A DNA stretch of 64,000 bases. Source: Pseudomonas sp. GM74. GTDB lineage: Bacteria; Pseudomonadota; Gammaproteobacteria; Pseudomonadales; Pseudomonadaceae. Every line of letters starts with the position of its first letter. The first letter of the stretch is position 1. A model generated the notes under the pieces. The model was given only the letters and a program-made list of their open reading frames with translations, ran no database searches and was not told where the DNA came from. Made by a program: the position numbers and the translations under genes. Below, in pieces: positions 6,849 through 18,375 of the stretch. The stretch lies in NCBI RefSeq assembly GCF_000282455.1, contig NZ_AKJG01000051.1, positions 1 through 64,000 on the forward strand, given 5' to 3'.

Positions 6849-8966
6849 TCATGTCATCGACATTTCACGCTCGGCACTGGCTTCAAGCTGTTCGACCAAT
6901 TGCTCGCCGCGATGGATTTCCATCATGAAACCTGCGGCCGGCAGCGGATGCCCCAGCAGGTAACCCTGCAACGAATCACAACCGAGTTGCGTCAGGAAGT
7001 CCTGCTGCACACCGGTTTCCACGCCTTCGGCGACGATGCGCAACCCCAGTGCCTGGCCGAGGGCGACGATGGCCGACACGATGGCGGCGTCGTCGCTGTC
7101 GCGCTCCAGGTCCCGCACAAACCCCCGGTCGATCTTCAGCTCGTTGGCCGGAAGGCGCTTGAGGTACATCAAGCTCGAATAGCCAGTGCCAAAATCGTCG
7201 ATGGACAGGTCGACGCCCATTTCCGACAGTTCCTGCAGCACCGTCATGCTCGCATCGGCATCGCTCATGGCGGTGGTTTCAGTGATTTCCAGGGTCAGGC
7301 TGTTGGCCGGCAAATGGTGAGCCGCCAGGGCCTTGGCGACACTCTGGACCAGCCCGGAATGACAGAACTGGATGGCCGAAAGGTTCACCGCGATGCGCCA
7401 ATCGGTGTAGCCCAGCACGTACCACTCGCGCATCTGACGGCAGGCTTCGTTGAGCACCCACTCGCCGATTGGAATGATCAGCCCGGTTTTTTCCGCCATT
7501 TCGATGAATTTGTCCGGCAACAGCATCCCTTGCGTCGGGTGCTCCCAGCGCAACAAGGCCTCGGCGCCCACCGGACGGCCATTGGCGGCGTCGAACTTGG
7601 GCTGGTAATGCAGGCTGAATTGCTGCTGTTCCACGGCATTGCGCAAGTCTTGCAGCAATTGCAGCTGTTTGCGGGCGTTGCTGTTCATCGAAGCGTCGAA
7701 AAAGCTGTAGCCGTTTTTACCCGCGCCCTTGGCGTGATACATCGCCGCGTCGGCGTTCATCAGCAATTCATGGGCGGACTGGCCGTTACCCGGGTAGAGC
7801 GCGATGCCGACACTCGCGGAAATGTGCAAATCATGTTCGGCAACCCGGAACGCGCGCGCGATCATCCCGACCTGGCGGGCCGCCAGGTTCAAGGCGTCGT
7901 TCTGTTCGCTCAATTGCACCAGCAACACGAACTCGTCGCCGCCGATGCGCGCCAGAGTGTCCTGGCTGCGCAAGTCTTCGCGCAGGCGCACGGCTACTTC
8001 ACGCAACAGCAGATCACCCATGTGGTGGCCGAAGGCATCGTTGACCGGTTTGAAGCCGTCCAGGTCGATGAACATCAGGGCAAAGCACCCCCCCTGTTCC
8101 CGGACCCGCGACATGGCCTGATCGATTCGATCGGCGAGCAACGTCCGGTTCGGCAACCCGGTGAGAGTGTCATGCAAGGCCAGTTGGGTCAGTTCACGGT
8201 TGGCCTCGGTCAACGACCGGGCCAGGCTCGCGGTGCGAGCCTCCAGGCGTGCATCGAGGATCGAGGTCAGCAAGGCAATGCTCAGCACCGCCAGCGTGGT
8301 GATCAGCACCAGGTTGTCCAGGCCATTGCCGCTCAATCCATTGACCGCTGCGCCGCAAAAACTGCCGTCGGCAAAGCGTGCGGCGGCCATCCCGGTGTAG
8401 TGCATGCCAACGATGGCGATACCCATGATCACGGCGGCACCGCCACGGATCAGACGGACATAAGGTGTGTGCTGGCGCAGACGGAACGCGATCCACAATG
8501 CCGCGCCCGAAGCACCGACCGCGATCAGCAGCGAGGCGCCGAACAGAGTCGGGTCGTAGTCGATGCCCGGTTGCATGCGCATGGCGGCCATGCCGGTGTA
8601 GTGCATCGCGCTGATGCCGGCGCCCATGACCAACGCGCCAAAGGCCAGTTGCCAGGCCGGTAATTGCGGCTGGCTGACCAGCCACAGCGCAAAACCGCTG
8701 GAAAGCACGCCGATCAGCAGCGACAACAGGGTGATGGTGCCGTCGTACCCAAGATCGATCGGCAGCTTGAACGCGAGCATGCCGATAAAATGCATCGACC
8801 AGATGCCGATGCCCATGGCAACGGTTCCGCCCGCGGTCCACAAATGCACGGCGCGGCCTTTGGCGGTGGCAATGCGTCCGGTCAGGTCGAGTGCGGTGTA
8901 TGAGGCGAGAATCGCTACGCAGAGCGAAATGATGACCAGGGTGGGGGAATAGCTGCCGATGAGCAT
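6849..8966 (-). CDS. mucR: MHYT-GGDEF-EAL membrane regulator MucR
   Basis: A 705-aa inner-membrane c-di-GMP enzyme. The N-terminal seven-helix MHYT sensor contains the repeated motifs MHFIGM, MHYTGMAAM and MHYTGMAAA. A diguanylate cyclase domain with intact GGDEF follows near residue 340, preceded by RSQD five residues upstream (an RxxD inhibitory site). An EAL domain with EALLRWEHP near residue 468 and DDFGTGYSSLMYLK comes last. The architecture and length match P. aeruginosa MucR, which controls alginate polymerisation and nitrate/NO-linked biofilm dispersal. Both domains look catalytically complete, so it may be bifunctional. GAGAAG serves as the ribosome-binding site before ATG 8966. Confidence 0.93.
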   Translation of the reverse strand: MLIGSYSPTLVIISLCVAILASYTALDLTGRIATAKGRAVHLWTAGGTVAMGIGIWSMHFIGMLAFKLPIDLGYDGTITLLSLLIGVLSSGFALWLVSQPQLPAWQLAFGALVMGAGISAMHYTGMAAMRMQPGIDYDPTLFGASLLIAVGASGAALWIAFRLRQHTPYVRLIRGGAAVIMGIAIVGMHYTGMAAARFADGSFCGAAVNGLSGNGLDNLVLITTLAVLSIALLTSILDARLEARTASLARSLTEANRELTQLALHDTLTGLPNRTLLADRIDQAMSRVREQGGCFALMFIDLDGFKPVNDAFGHHMGDLLLREVAVRLREDLRSQDTLARIGGDEFVLLVQLSEQNDALNLAARQVGMIARAFRVAEHDLHISASVGIALYPGNGQSAHELLMNADAAMYHAKGAGKNGYSFFDASMNSNARKQLQLLQDLRNAVEQQQFSLHYQPKFDAANGRPVGAEALLRWEHPTQGMLLPDKFIEMAEKTGLIIPIGEWVLNEACRQMREWYVLGYTDWRIAVNLSAIQFCHSGLVQSVAKALAAHHLPANSLTLEITETTAMSDADASMTVLQELSEMGVDLSIDDFGTGYSSLMYLKRLPANELKIDRGFVRDLERDSDDAAIVSAIVALGQALGLRIVAEGVETGVQQDFLTQLGCDSLQGYLLGHPLPAAGFMMEIHRGEQLVEQLEASAEREMSMT

Positions 8967-9148
8967 GGAGACTTCTCGCGAACGCCCCCCTTGTTAGTGG
9001 CTTTCATTCTCGGGTGGGGGCAAATGCGGCGATTGTACTGATTCCAAATGAGAACGCACCCACAAAATGAGCAAAGGGCCATCAGTCCGATGAAACGCTT
9101 GTTTTAAGGTTTTACATTAACTCGCTTGAAGCTGCTGGTACCACAAAA

Positions 9149-9256
9149 CCTGTGGGAGCGAGTTTGCTCCGGGCGGCGTTCCGACGATAGCGGTGGGTCA
9201 GGCAACATCCATTCTGAATGTGACGCAGCCATCGCGAGCAAGCTCGCTCCCACAGG
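9149..9256. repeat. REPIN with hybrid left arm
   Basis: CCTGTGGGAGCGAGTTTGCT continues CCGGGCGGCGTTCCGACGAT (the hybrid arm also seen at 5947 and 47511). It is paired with CATCGCGAGCAAGCTCGCTC near 9230-9256. It lies between mucR and opmB in a gap of about 310 bases; outside the repeat that gap shows nothing else recognisable. Confidence 0.85.
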
Positions 9257-9280
9257 GATTGCAGCGTTCGTTAGATTGCG

Positions 9281-10762
9281 CTATCGACTGTCGCTCACCT
9301 CAAGCTGCCCGTCCCAGCCACCTCCCAACGCGGCAATCAACTGCACGCTGGCGATCAGGCGGCTTTGCAGCAGGTCGAGGTTGCTGCGCTCATTGCTCAG
9401 CGCCGCGGCCTGGGTCACCACCACATCGATGTACGCGATCAAACCGGCCTTGTACTGGTTCTGGGTCAGGCGCAACGATTCCCGGGCAGCATCCAGTGCC
9501 TGTTGGCGCACGACGGCTTCGTCCTCAAGCACCTTGAGTTGCACCAGGAAGTTTTCCACCTCGCGGAACCCGTCCAGCACGGTCTGGCGGTACTTGGCCA
9601 CCGTTTCGTCATAGGCCGCTTCACTGCGGTCGACTTCCGCCGAGCGCTGGCCGCCGTCGAACAGGGTCATGGCCAATTGCGGTCCGACCGACCAGAAGCG
9701 GTTCGGCAGGCTGATCCAGTTGGCATAGGTGCTACTGCTGTAACCGCCGTTCATGTTCAGGGTCAGGTCGGGGTAATAGGCGGCCTTGGCCACGCCGATA
9801 TTGGCGTTGGCGGCCATCACCGAGCGCTCGGCCGACGCGATGTCCGGGCGACGCTCCAGCAACTGCGAAGGCAATGCCGGCGGCACTTGCGGCAACTGCG
9901 GGATGTCCAGGCTTTCCGCCAGGCTGAACTGCGCCGGCGGCAGGCCGATCAGCACGGCGATGGCGTTCTCGAACTGGGCGCGTTGCCAGATCAGGTCGAC
10001 CATATCGGCTTCGGTGCCTTTGAGTTGCGTCTGGGCCTGGGCCACCGCGTCCTTGCCCGATACGCCTGCGCGGTACTGGTTCTCGGTCATTTTCAGCGAA
10101 CGCCGATAAGCCTCGACCGTGTCCTGGAGCAAGCGCTTCTGGCCATCGATCACCCGCAGTTGCAGGTAATTCTGCACCAGCTCCGACTGTTGGCTCAGGC
10201 GCATGGCCGCCAGGTCGGCAAAGCTTGCCTGGGCATTGGCGGTGTCGGCTTCGAGGCCCCGGCGCAGCTTGCCCCATACGTCCGCTTCCCAACTGACGCC
10301 CGCCTGGGCCGAGTACGTATCGCGAATGCCGCTGGACGAACTGCTCAGGCTGGAGTTGCTGCTACCGGTACCCTGGCTTGAACGGTTCTTGCTGACGTTC
10401 AGGTCCACCGTCGGGAAAAACGCACCCCGTGCGCTGCGCACCAAGGCCTGGGCCTGGCGGTACTGCGCTTCGGACTGGGCGACAGTCTGGTTGGCGCTGT
10501 TGAGTTTTTCGATCAGGTCGTTGAGCTGCCGGTCGCCATACAACTCCCACCACGCGCCACGCGCCAGGGCATCGCTGGGGTTGGCCTGACGCCAGCCTTC
10601 TGCCGCCTTGTATTGCGCAGGTTCGGCGGTTTGCGGGCGCTGGTAATCCGGGCCGATGGCGCAGGCACTGAGCATCGCCACGCACAGTGACAGGCTCAAC
10701 AGGCGCGAGCCTCGGGCCGTGATCAGCGGTGCAGCCAGGTTGAAAAGCGAACGGTCAGTCAT
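9281..10762 (-). CDS. opmB: RND efflux outer-membrane lipoprotein OpmB (NodT/TolC family)
   Basis: Outer-membrane channel of the MuxABC-OpmB tripartite pump, 493 aa. The signal peptide ends in lipobox LSAC with Cys34 as the lipidated residue. The mature part begins AIGPDYQRP, characteristic of the NodT family, and has the two repeated outer-membrane efflux halves. Start at 10762 (MTDRSLFN) overlaps the muxC stop by 4 nt (ATGA), so translation is coupled. It is last in the four-gene operon. Confidence 0.93.
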   Translation of the reverse strand: MTDRSLFNLAAPLITARGSRLLSLSLCVAMLSACAIGPDYQRPQTAEPAQYKAAEGWRQANPSDALARGAWWELYGDRQLNDLIEKLNSANQTVAQSEAQYRQAQALVRSARGAFFPTVDLNVSKNRSSQGTGSSNSSLSSSSSGIRDTYSAQAGVSWEADVWGKLRRGLEADTANAQASFADLAAMRLSQQSELVQNYLQLRVIDGQKRLLQDTVEAYRRSLKMTENQYRAGVSGKDAVAQAQTQLKGTEADMVDLIWQRAQFENAIAVLIGLPPAQFSLAESLDIPQLPQVPPALPSQLLERRPDIASAERSVMAANANIGVAKAAYYPDLTLNMNGGYSSSTYANWISLPNRFWSVGPQLAMTLFDGGQRSAEVDRSEAAYDETVAKYRQTVLDGFREVENFLVQLKVLEDEAVVRQQALDAARESLRLTQNQYKAGLIAYIDVVVTQAAALSNERSNLDLLQSRLIASVQLIAALGGGWDGQLEVSDSR

Positions 10763-13700
10763 AGCGGAGTTTCCAGGGCAGCATCGGTACGCACCCCACG
10801 CCATTTATTGAAGCGATGGCGCAGTCTGTCGAGATAGAGGTAAACCACCGGGGTGGTGTAAAGCGTCAGCACCTGGCTGAAGATCAGCCCGCCGATGATG
10901 GTCAGGCCCAGCGGCTGGCGCATTTCCGCCCCTTCGGCGCGGCTGAGCAGCAACGGCAAGGCACCGAGGATCGCCGCCAGAGTGGTCATCAGGATAGGTC
11001 GCAGGCGTTGCAGGCAGGCGCTGCGAATCGACTCCAGCGGGGCCATGCCCTGGCTTCGTTCCAGCTGTAACGCCAGGTCGATCATCAGGATCGCGTTTTT
11101 CTTCACCACGCCGATCAGCAGAAACAGCCCCAGCAACGAAATCAGGCTGAACTCGCCGCCCAGCGCGTAGATCGACAGCAATGCGCCGACCCCGGCCGAC
11201 GGCAGGGTCGAGAGAATCGTCAGCGGGTGTATGTAGCTTTCGTACAGCACCCCCAAGACCAGATACACCGCCACCAGCGCCCCCAGAATCATCCATGGCT
11301 GACTTTTTTGAGTCGCCGCGAAAGCGTCGGCCGTGCCGGCCATTTTCGCGATCACGTCCTCTGGCAGGCCGACCTTGGCAATCGCCCGCTCGATGGCCGC
11401 ACCGCCCTGCTCCACGGTCACGCCTTCGGCCATGTCGAAGGCAATGCTTTCCGAAGCAAACTGGCCTTCGTGGCTGACCCGGTCGTTTTCCAGGCTGTTT
11501 TCGTAATGGGCGATGGTCGACAGCGGGATCCGCGCGCCGTCAGCGGTGATCACCTGGACCTGCTTGAGGGTGATCGGGTCCTGGGCGTATTTCGGATTGA
11601 CCTCCATCACCACCTGGTACTGGTTGAGGCTGTCGTAGATGGTCGAAATCTGCCGCTGGCTGTAGGCGTTGTTCAGCACCGCCGTGACCATGTCCATGTC
11701 GACACCCAGGCGCTTGGCCTGGTCACGGTCGACGATCAGGGTCACTTGCCGGGCGCCCCGGCCTTCCCGCGCATCGATCGCCGTCAGCTCCGGCAAGGCC
11801 TTGAGCGCGGTGACGACTTTCGGGTACCACTCGCGCAATGCCCCCAGATCCCCGCTCTGCAGGATGTACGAGTACTGCGAGGTGGTCTGCTCGCGACCGC
11901 CACCGAATTGCAGGTCCTGGTCCGCCATGAGCATCAGTTGTGCCCCGGGAACCTTGGGCATTTCCTTGCGCAGGCGTTCGATGACTTTCTGTGCGGAAAT
12001 GCTGCGCTCCTTGATCGGCTTCAGGCGCACCAGCATGAAGGCGTTGTTGGTGCCGTTGTTGCCACCAATAAACCCGGCGACGCTTTCTACCGCCTCGTCC
12101 TTCAACACCGCCCGGCGGAAAATCTCCATCTTCGGCTGCATCACGCTGAACGACAGGCCGTCGTCGCCGCGCACGAAACCGATCAGCTGGCCGGTATCCT
12201 GCTGCGGTAAAAATGTTTTAGGAACAACAATATACAGCGCAATATTCACACCAATTGTCACGAACAGACTGAGCAAGGTCAGGCGCTTGTGGCGCAACAC
12301 CCAGTCGAGGCTGGTGGCGTACTTGCCGACCATCCAGTCATTGGTCCGCCGGCTCCAGCGTTGCAGGCGGTTCTCCTGCCCCGGCGTGTGCGGCTTGAGC
12401 CAGCGGGCGCAGAGCATCGGCGTCAGGGTCAACGACACCACCAGCGAAACCACGATGGCCGCCGCCAGGGTGATGGAGAATTCGCGGAACAGGCTTTCAA
12501 TGATCCCGCCCATGAACAGGATCGACAGGAACACCGCCACCAGCGACACGTTCATCGACAACAAGGTAAAGCCGACTTCCTGGGCACCGAGGTAGGCGGC
12601 CCGCATCGGCCGCACGCCTTCGTCGATGTGCCGGGAAATGTTCTCCAGCACCACGATGGCATCGTCCACCACCAGCCCGGTGGCCAGGATCAGCGCCATC
12701 AGCGACAGGTTGTTCAGCGAAAAACCGTAGAGGTACATCACGGCAAAGGTGCCGACCAGCGACACCGGCACCGCCAGGGTCGGGATCAGCGAAGCGCGGA
12801 AGTTACCGAGGAACAGGAACACCACCAGGATCACCAGCGCCACGGCGATCAGCAGGGTCATTTCCGCTTCGTGCAGCGTGGCCTTGATCACCGGAGAACG
12901 GTCCATGGCCAGGTTCAGCTTGACGCTGGCCGGCAGCACCGCCTGCAACGCCGGCAATTGCGCCTTGATCTCGTTGACCGTCTCGATGATGTTGGCGCCG
13001 GCCTGCCGGTTGATCACCAGCAGTACCGCCGCGTCATCGTTGAAGAAACCGCTGTTGTAGCGGTCCTCGACGCCATCGCTGACCTTGGCCACATCCTTCA
13101 GGCGCAAGGCCGCGCCACCGTTGTAGTGGATGATCAGCGATTCGTAGTCCCGGGCTTTTTCCAACTGGTCGTTGGCCTGGACCTGCCACAGCCGCTGATC
13201 GTCTTCCACCGAGCCCTTGGGCCGGCGCACGTTGGCATTGGCGATGGTGTTACGCACATCGTCCAGGGCCACGCCGTATTGGTTCAGCGACTGCGGTTCG
13301 AGCTCGATACGTACCGCTGGCAACGAACTGCCACCGATCTGCACTTCGCCGACACCCTGCACCTGGGACAGGCTCTGGGACAGAATCGTCGAGGCCAGGT
13401 CATAGAGCTGGCCTTTTTCCAGCACATCCGACGTCAGCGACAGCACCATGATCGGCGCCTGGGACGGGTTGACCTTCTTGTAGGTCGGCATGCTGCGCAT
13501 CCCGCTCGGCAGCAGGGTGCGCGAAGCATTGATGGCCGCCTGCACTTCCCGCGCCGCGCCGTTGATGTCGCGGTCCAGGTCGAATTGCAGGATCACCCGG
13601 GTCGAACCCTGGCTGGAGCGGCTGCTCATGGTGTTGACCCCGGCAATGCTGCCGAAGGAGCGCTCCAGCGGCGTGGCCACGGTCGACGCCATCACCTCGG

Positions 13701-13866
13701 GGCTGGCCCCGGGCAGGCTGGCCTGGACCACGATCACCGGAAAGTCCATTTGCGGCAGCGGCGACACAGGTAGTAAACCGAAGCTCACGCCGCCCAGCAG
13801 CATGATCGCCAGTGAAAGCAGCATGGTTGCCACGGGGCGTTTGATGAATGGTCCCGAGAGATTCAT
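10759..13866 (-). CDS. muxC: RND multidrug efflux permease MuxC (MdtC-like)
   Basis: An inner-membrane RND transporter of about 1035 aa with the usual 12-helix layout and two large periplasmic loops. N-terminus MNLSGPFIKRPVATMLLSLA and the proton-relay region GLVVDDAIVVLENI (two adjacent Asp in TM4) are canonical. GLFLLIGVVKKNAIL is the TM10 signature. It forms a heteromeric permease with MuxB in P. aeruginosa. ATG 13866 is the first Met; a TTG three codons upstream is also possible. A repeat of about 80 bp separates it from muxB, unlike the tight coupling to opmB. Confidence 0.93.
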   Translation of the reverse strand: MNLSGPFIKRPVATMLLSLAIMLLGGVSFGLLPVSPLPQMDFPVIVVQASLPGASPEVMASTVATPLERSFGSIAGVNTMSSRSSQGSTRVILQFDLDRDINGAAREVQAAINASRTLLPSGMRSMPTYKKVNPSQAPIMVLSLTSDVLEKGQLYDLASTILSQSLSQVQGVGEVQIGGSSLPAVRIELEPQSLNQYGVALDDVRNTIANANVRRPKGSVEDDQRLWQVQANDQLEKARDYESLIIHYNGGAALRLKDVAKVSDGVEDRYNSGFFNDDAAVLLVINRQAGANIIETVNEIKAQLPALQAVLPASVKLNLAMDRSPVIKATLHEAEMTLLIAVALVILVVFLFLGNFRASLIPTLAVPVSLVGTFAVMYLYGFSLNNLSLMALILATGLVVDDAIVVLENISRHIDEGVRPMRAAYLGAQEVGFTLLSMNVSLVAVFLSILFMGGIIESLFREFSITLAAAIVVSLVVSLTLTPMLCARWLKPHTPGQENRLQRWSRRTNDWMVGKYATSLDWVLRHKRLTLLSLFVTIGVNIALYIVVPKTFLPQQDTGQLIGFVRGDDGLSFSVMQPKMEIFRRAVLKDEAVESVAGFIGGNNGTNNAFMLVRLKPIKERSISAQKVIERLRKEMPKVPGAQLMLMADQDLQFGGGREQTTSQYSYILQSGDLGALREWYPKVVTALKALPELTAIDAREGRGARQVTLIVDRDQAKRLGVDMDMVTAVLNNAYSQRQISTIYDSLNQYQVVMEVNPKYAQDPITLKQVQVITADGARIPLSTIAHYENSLENDRVSHEGQFASESIAFDMAEGVTVEQGGAAIERAIAKVGLPEDVIAKMAGTADAFAATQKSQPWMILGALVAVYLVLGVLYESYIHPLTILSTLPSAGVGALLSIYALGGEFSLISLLGLFLLIGVVKKNAILMIDLALQLERSQGMAPLESIRSACLQRLRPILMTTLAAILGALPLLLSRAEGAEMRQPLGLTIIGGLIFSQVLTLYTTPVVYLYLDRLRHRFNKWRGVRTDAALETPL

Positions 13867-13880
13867 AGGTGGCAACCACT

Positions 13881-13961
13881 AGCTGCAAGCTGCAAGCTGC
13901 AAGATAAAAGCAGGGATCGCGCAGGCTTTAACTTGCGGCTTGAAGCTTGAAGTTTGTAGCT
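13881..13961. repeat. Intra-operon CTGCAAG/CTTGAAG inverted repeat
   Basis: AGCTGCAAGCTGCAAGCTGC (tandem 7-mers) on the left and an imperfect inverted partner containing CTTGCGGCTTGAAGCTTGAA on the right. It is a common Pseudomonas intergenic repeat, here inside the mux operon between muxB and muxC, and might lower muxC-opmB expression or stabilise upstream mRNA. Confidence 0.75.
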
Positions 13962-13966
13962 CGCCG

Positions 13967-16900
13967 TCATACCACCACCTCTTTCGAGTCAGACTTGCCA
14001 AAGCGGCGTCCCAACCGATCGAAATACAGGTAAATCACCGGCGTAGTGAACAACGTCAGAACCTGGCTCAGCAACAGGCCGCCGACCATCACCAGACCCA
14101 GCGGCTGGCGCAGTTCCGCGCCGGAACCGGTGGCCAGCATCAACGGCACGGCACCGAACAGCGCGGCCAACGTGGTCATCAGGATCGGGCGGAAACGCAG
14201 CAAGGCCGCCTGATAGATCGCCGTTTGCGGGTCCATGCCCTGGTTGCGCTCGGCGTCCAGGGCGAAGTCGATCATCATGATCGCGTTCTTCTTCACGATG
14301 CCGATCAGCAGGATGATGCCGATGATCGCGATCATGCCCAGGTCGTTGCCGCTGAGGATCAACGCCAGCAAGGCGCCCACCGCCGCCGACGGCAGGGTCG
14401 AGAGAATGGTGATCGGGTGGATGTAGCTCTCGTAGAGCACGCCCAGCACGATGTACATGGTCACCACCGCCGCCAGAATCAGCAGCAAGGTGCTCGACAG
14501 CGAGGCCTGGAACGCCTGCGCCGCACCCTGGAACTGGGTCTGCACGCCAATCGGCATGCCGATGTCCTTCTGCACCTGCTCGATGATCTCGACCGCATGC
14601 CCCAGCGCCACGCCGGGCGCCAGGTTGAAGGACATCATTACTGCCGGGAACTGGCCGATGTGGGTGATCGCCAGTTGAGCCTGACGCTCTTCGATGTGCG
14701 CCAGGCTGGACAGGCGCACCTGCCCGCCATCGGTGGTCTTGACGTGAATCTGGTTCAACGCATCCGGGCCGATCTTCTCGCCGGACTGCGATTGCAGCAC
14801 CACGCGGTACTGGCTCGCCTGGGTGTAGATCGTGGAAATCTGCCGCTGACCAAAGGCGTCGTACAGCGCGTCGGTGATGTTCGACACCGACACACCGACC
14901 CGGGACGCCGCATCGCGGTCGATCACCAGATAAACCTGCAGCCCCTTGTCCTGCAGATCGCTGGCAACGTCGGTCAGTTCCGGCCGTTCGGCCAAGGCTT
15001 CGACCAGGCGCTTGCTCCACAGGCTCAGCAACTCCGAGTCCGGCGACGACATGCTGAACTGGTACTGCGTGCGGCTGACCCGGTCTTCGATGGTCAGGTC
15101 CTGCACCGGCTGCATGAACAGGCGGATGCCGACCAGTTTGTCGAGTTCCGGTTGCAGGCGGGCAATCACTTGCGTGGCGCTCAGGTCACGGTCGTGGTGC
15201 GACTTGAGGTTGATCAGCAAGCGACCGCTGTTGAGGGTCGAGTTGTCGCCATCCACGCCAATGTAGGAAGACAGGCTCTCCACCGCCGGGTCGGCAAGGA
15301 TCACCTTGGCCAGTTCCTGCTGGCGCTCGCTCATGGCGGCGAAGGAAATCGATTGCGGCGCTTCGGAAATGCCCTGGATGACGCCGGTGTCCTGCACCGG
15401 GAAGAAGCCCTTGGGCACCACCATGTACAGCAATACCGTCAGCGCCAGAGTGCCAATGGCCACCATCAAGGTCAGCGGCTGGTGCTTGAGTACCCACTGC
15501 AATTTGCGTCCGTAGGCGGCGATCATCCAGTCGATGAACGCACCGCTGGCACGGTAGAAGCGGCCCTGCTCTGATTCCTTGGGTTCACGCTTGAGCAACC
15601 GCGCGCACATCATCGGCGTCAGGGTCAGGGAAACCACCAGGGAAATCAGGATCGCCACCGCCAGGGTGATGGCGAACTCGCGGAACAAGCGCCCGACCAC
15701 GTCCGCCATGAACAGCAGCGGGATCAGCACGGCGATCAGCGACAAGGTCAGGGAGATCAGGGTGAAACCGATCTGCCTGGCACCCTTGAGCGCCGCGTTC
15801 AACGGGCTGTCGCCCTCCTCGATGAATCGGGAAATGTTCTCCAGCATGACGATCGCATCGTCCACCACGAAGCCGGTGGCGATGGTCAGGGCCATCAGGG
15901 TCAGGTTGTTGACCGAAAACCCTGCCAGGTACATCACGCCGAACGTACCGATCAGCGACAGGGGCACGGCCACCGACGGAATGATCGTGGCGCTGGCGCG
16001 ACGCAGGAACAGGAAGGTGACCATGACCACCAGGGCGATGGCGATCAGCAATTCGTGCTGCACGTCCTTGACCGAGGCGCGGATGGTCTGGGTGCGGTCG
16101 GTCAGCACCACCACGTCGAGGCCGGCCGGCAGGTTGTCGGTGATGCTCGGCAGCAGGGCCTTGATCCGGTCCACCACCTCGATCACGTTGGCGCCGGGCT
16201 GACGCTGGATGTTCAGCAGCACGGCCTGGTTCTCGTTGGCCCACGCGGCCAGACGCTCGTTCTCGGCACCGTCGACGATTTCCGCCACGTCCTTGAGGCG
16301 CAACGGCGCGCCATTGGCGTAGGCCAGGATCAGGTTGGCGTAGTCCTCGGGCGACGTCAGTTGATCGTTTGCATCGAGCATCGAAACCCGGGTCGGGCCG
16401 TCGAAGTTGCCCTTGGGCTGGTTGACGTTGGACGCGCCGATCAGGGTGCGCACGTCCGACAGGTTCAGGCCATTGGCCGCCAGGGCCTCGGGGTTGACCT
16501 TGATGCGCACGGCCTGACGTTGGCCGCCGGCAATGCTGACCATGCCGACGCCGCTGATCTGGGCAATCTTCTGCGCCATGCGCGTATCGACCAGGTCATT
16601 GAGCTTGGGCAACAGCATGGTCCTGGAGGTGATGGCCAGGGTCAGCACCGGCGTGTCGGCCGGGTTGACCTTGTTGTACACCGGCGGTGCCGGCAAGTCC
16701 TTGGGCAGCAAATTGGTCGCGGCATTGATCGCCGCCTGCACTTGTTGCTCGGCCACGTCCATGTTGATGTCGAGGCTGAACCTCAGGGTCAGCACCGACG
16801 CCCCGCCGGAACTGGTGGAGGCCATTTGCGTCAGGCCAGGCATCTGCCCGAACTGGCGCTCAAGCGGCGCGGTCACCGCACTGGTCATGACATCCGGGCT

Positions 16901-17062
16901 GGCGCCGGGGTACAGGGTCATGACGCGAATGGTCGGGTAATCGACCTGGGGCAGCGCCGACACCGGCAGCAGCCGATAGGCGATCACACCGGCCAGGATA
17001 ATGGCCAGCATGCTCAGGGTGGTGGCTACCGGGCGAAGGATGAACAGCCGCGAGAGATTCAT
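13967..17062 (-). CDS. muxB: RND multidrug efflux permease MuxB (MdtB-like)
   Basis: A 1031-aa RND permease paralogous to the downstream MuxC. N-terminus [20 protein letters not shown], the TM4 proton-relay region [18 protein letters not shown], and [20 protein letters not shown] near TM10 are all intact. In MdtBC/MuxBC pumps the two permeases assemble as a heterotrimer with different roles in proton and drug transport. Its start overlaps the stop of muxA by 4 nt (ATGA), giving coupled translation. Confidence 0.93.
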   Translation of the reverse strand: MNLSRLFILRPVATTLSMLAIILAGVIAYRLLPVSALPQVDYPTIRVMTLYPGASPDVMTSAVTAPLERQFGQMPGLTQMASTSSGGASVLTLRFSLDINMDVAEQQVQAAINAATNLLPKDLPAPPVYNKVNPADTPVLTLAITSRTMLLPKLNDLVDTRMAQKIAQISGVGMVSIAGGQRQAVRIKVNPEALAANGLNLSDVRTLIGASNVNQPKGNFDGPTRVSMLDANDQLTSPEDYANLILAYANGAPLRLKDVAEIVDGAENERLAAWANENQAVLLNIQRQPGANVIEVVDRIKALLPSITDNLPAGLDVVVLTDRTQTIRASVKDVQHELLIAIALVVMVTFLFLRRASATIIPSVAVPLSLIGTFGVMYLAGFSVNNLTLMALTIATGFVVDDAIVMLENISRFIEEGDSPLNAALKGARQIGFTLISLTLSLIAVLIPLLFMADVVGRLFREFAITLAVAILISLVVSLTLTPMMCARLLKREPKESEQGRFYRASGAFIDWMIAAYGRKLQWVLKHQPLTLMVAIGTLALTVLLYMVVPKGFFPVQDTGVIQGISEAPQSISFAAMSERQQELAKVILADPAVESLSSYIGVDGDNSTLNSGRLLINLKSHHDRDLSATQVIARLQPELDKLVGIRLFMQPVQDLTIEDRVSRTQYQFSMSSPDSELLSLWSKRLVEALAERPELTDVASDLQDKGLQVYLVIDRDAASRVGVSVSNITDALYDAFGQRQISTIYTQASQYRVVLQSQSGEKIGPDALNQIHVKTTDGGQVRLSSLAHIEERQAQLAITHIGQFPAVMMSFNLAPGVALGHAVEIIEQVQKDIGMPIGVQTQFQGAAQAFQASLSSTLLLILAAVVTMYIVLGVLYESYIHPITILSTLPSAAVGALLALILSGNDLGMIAIIGIILLIGIVKKNAIMMIDFALDAERNQGMDPQTAIYQAALLRFRPILMTTLAALFGAVPLMLATGSGAELRQPLGLVMVGGLLLSQVLTLFTTPVIYLYFDRLGRRFGKSDSKEVVV

Positions 17063-18375
17063 GCGCCGCCCTTTTTCGCCTTGTCGGTGGTCGCAGGCTC
17101 AGCCGCGTTGACCGCCGACTTGCCTTGCAGGTGTTCGGTCGGCGTGGTCGGCACGTCCTGGCTGTCGTTGACCACCTCCACGTCGCTGCCGTCCTTCAGG
17201 CGGTCGGTGCCTTCCAGTACGACCCGGTCGCCCGCCGACAGGCCTTCGGTGATTACGGTGTTCACGCCGTCACTTGCGCCGACTTTCAACTGACGTATCT
17301 TGACCTTCTTGTCACCGTCCAGGGCGTAGGCGAACGTGCCGTTCGTGCCGAACTGGATCGCGGCGGAAGGCGCCAGCACTACGTCTTTGAGGGTGTCGGC
17401 CAACAGGCGCACATTGACGAACTGGTTGGGGAACAGCGACTGATCGCGGTTCTCGTAACGGGCCTTGAATTTCAGGGTGCCGGTGGTGATGTCGATCTGG
17501 TTGTCCAGGCTCTGCAGCACGCCGGTGGCCTGGAGTTTGGTGTCGCCGCGATCCCAGGCTTCAGCCGGCAATTTGGCACCGCTGCGATAACGGGCAAGCA
17601 CGGTGTCGAGGCTGTTTTCCGGGAGGGTGAAGGCCACGCTGATCGGCTGGGTCTGGGTGATGATCGCCAGTGCTGTGGTGTCGTTGGCCGCGACCAGGTT
17701 GCCGACGTCCAGTTGACGCAGGCCGACGCGACCGGTGATCGGTGCGCGGATCCTGGTGAATTCGAGGTTGAGTTTGGCGTCGTTCACCGCTGCCTGATTG
17801 GTCTTGACCGTGCCCTGAAACTGACCGACCAGCGCTTCGGCGGTGTCCAGGGTCTGTTTGGCAATACTGTCTTCCTTGTAGAGGCCGCGATAACGCTCGA
17901 CATCGACCTGAGCATTCTTCAACTGCGCCTGATTCTGCAGCAAGGTGCCTTCGGCCTGAAGCAAGGCGTTCTGGTAAGGGCGCGGGTCGATTTCGGCCAG
18001 CAGGTCGCCGGCCTTGACCATCTGCCCTTCTTCGAAATAGATCTTGACCAGCTCACCGCCGACGCGGCTGCGCACATTGATGGTGTTCAGCGCCGTGACC
18101 GTGCCCAGCGCCTTGAAATACAGCGGGAAATCCCCCTTGACCGCCGGTGCCACTCGCACCGGTACCGGCCCGGACGCGCCACCGAACCCCGGACGCATGC
18201 CCCCCGATCGGCCGGTATGCCCGGCAACGGCTTTCTGCCCCGCAGCCTCTTTGGGCGCAGCGCTGCCGGGCCAGAATTTCCAGCACAGGCCAGCGATGAC
18301 CAACAGGACAAGCAGGCCGAACAGCCAACGACGAGGACTACGGGAAGCGGAGGATTGCATTGAGTGATCAACCAT
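17059..18375 (-). CDS. muxA: RND efflux periplasmic adaptor MuxA (MdtA-like)
   Basis: Membrane-fusion protein of 438 aa that links MuxBC to OpmB. An N-terminal membrane anchor (about residues 16-33, [16 protein letters not shown]) is followed by the lipoyl/hairpin and beta-barrel domains ([51 protein letters not shown]). The Lys/Ala-rich tail [20 protein letters not shown] is typical. The start is ambiguous between ATG 18375 and ATG 18360 (MQSSASRS); neither has a strong ribosome-binding site. It is the first gene of muxABC-opmB. Confidence 0.92.
   Translation of the reverse strand: MVDHSMQSSASRSPRRWLFGLLVLLVIAGLCWKFWPGSAAPKEAAGQKAVAGHTGRSGGMRPGFGGASGPVPVRVAPAVKGDFPLYFKALGTVTALNTINVRSRVGGELVKIYFEEGQMVKAGDLLAEIDPRPYQNALLQAEGTLLQNQAQLKNAQVDVERYRGLYKEDSIAKQTLDTAEALVGQFQGTVKTNQAAVNDAKLNLEFTRIRAPITGRVGLRQLDVGNLVAANDTTALAIITQTQPISVAFTLPENSLDTVLARYRSGAKLPAEAWDRGDTKLQATGVLQSLDNQIDITTGTLKFKARYENRDQSLFPNQFVNVRLLADTLKDVVLAPSAAIQFGTNGTFAYALDGDKKVKIRQLKVGASDGVNTVITEGLSAGDRVVLEGTDRLKDGSDVEVVNDSQDVPTTPTEHLQGKSAVNAAEPATTDKAKKGGA

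Noticed and set aside
10759..17062. muxB and muxC as a recent tandem duplication
   Set aside because: Sequences are clearly diverged and the two-permease layout is the standard MdtBC/MuxBC arrangement.
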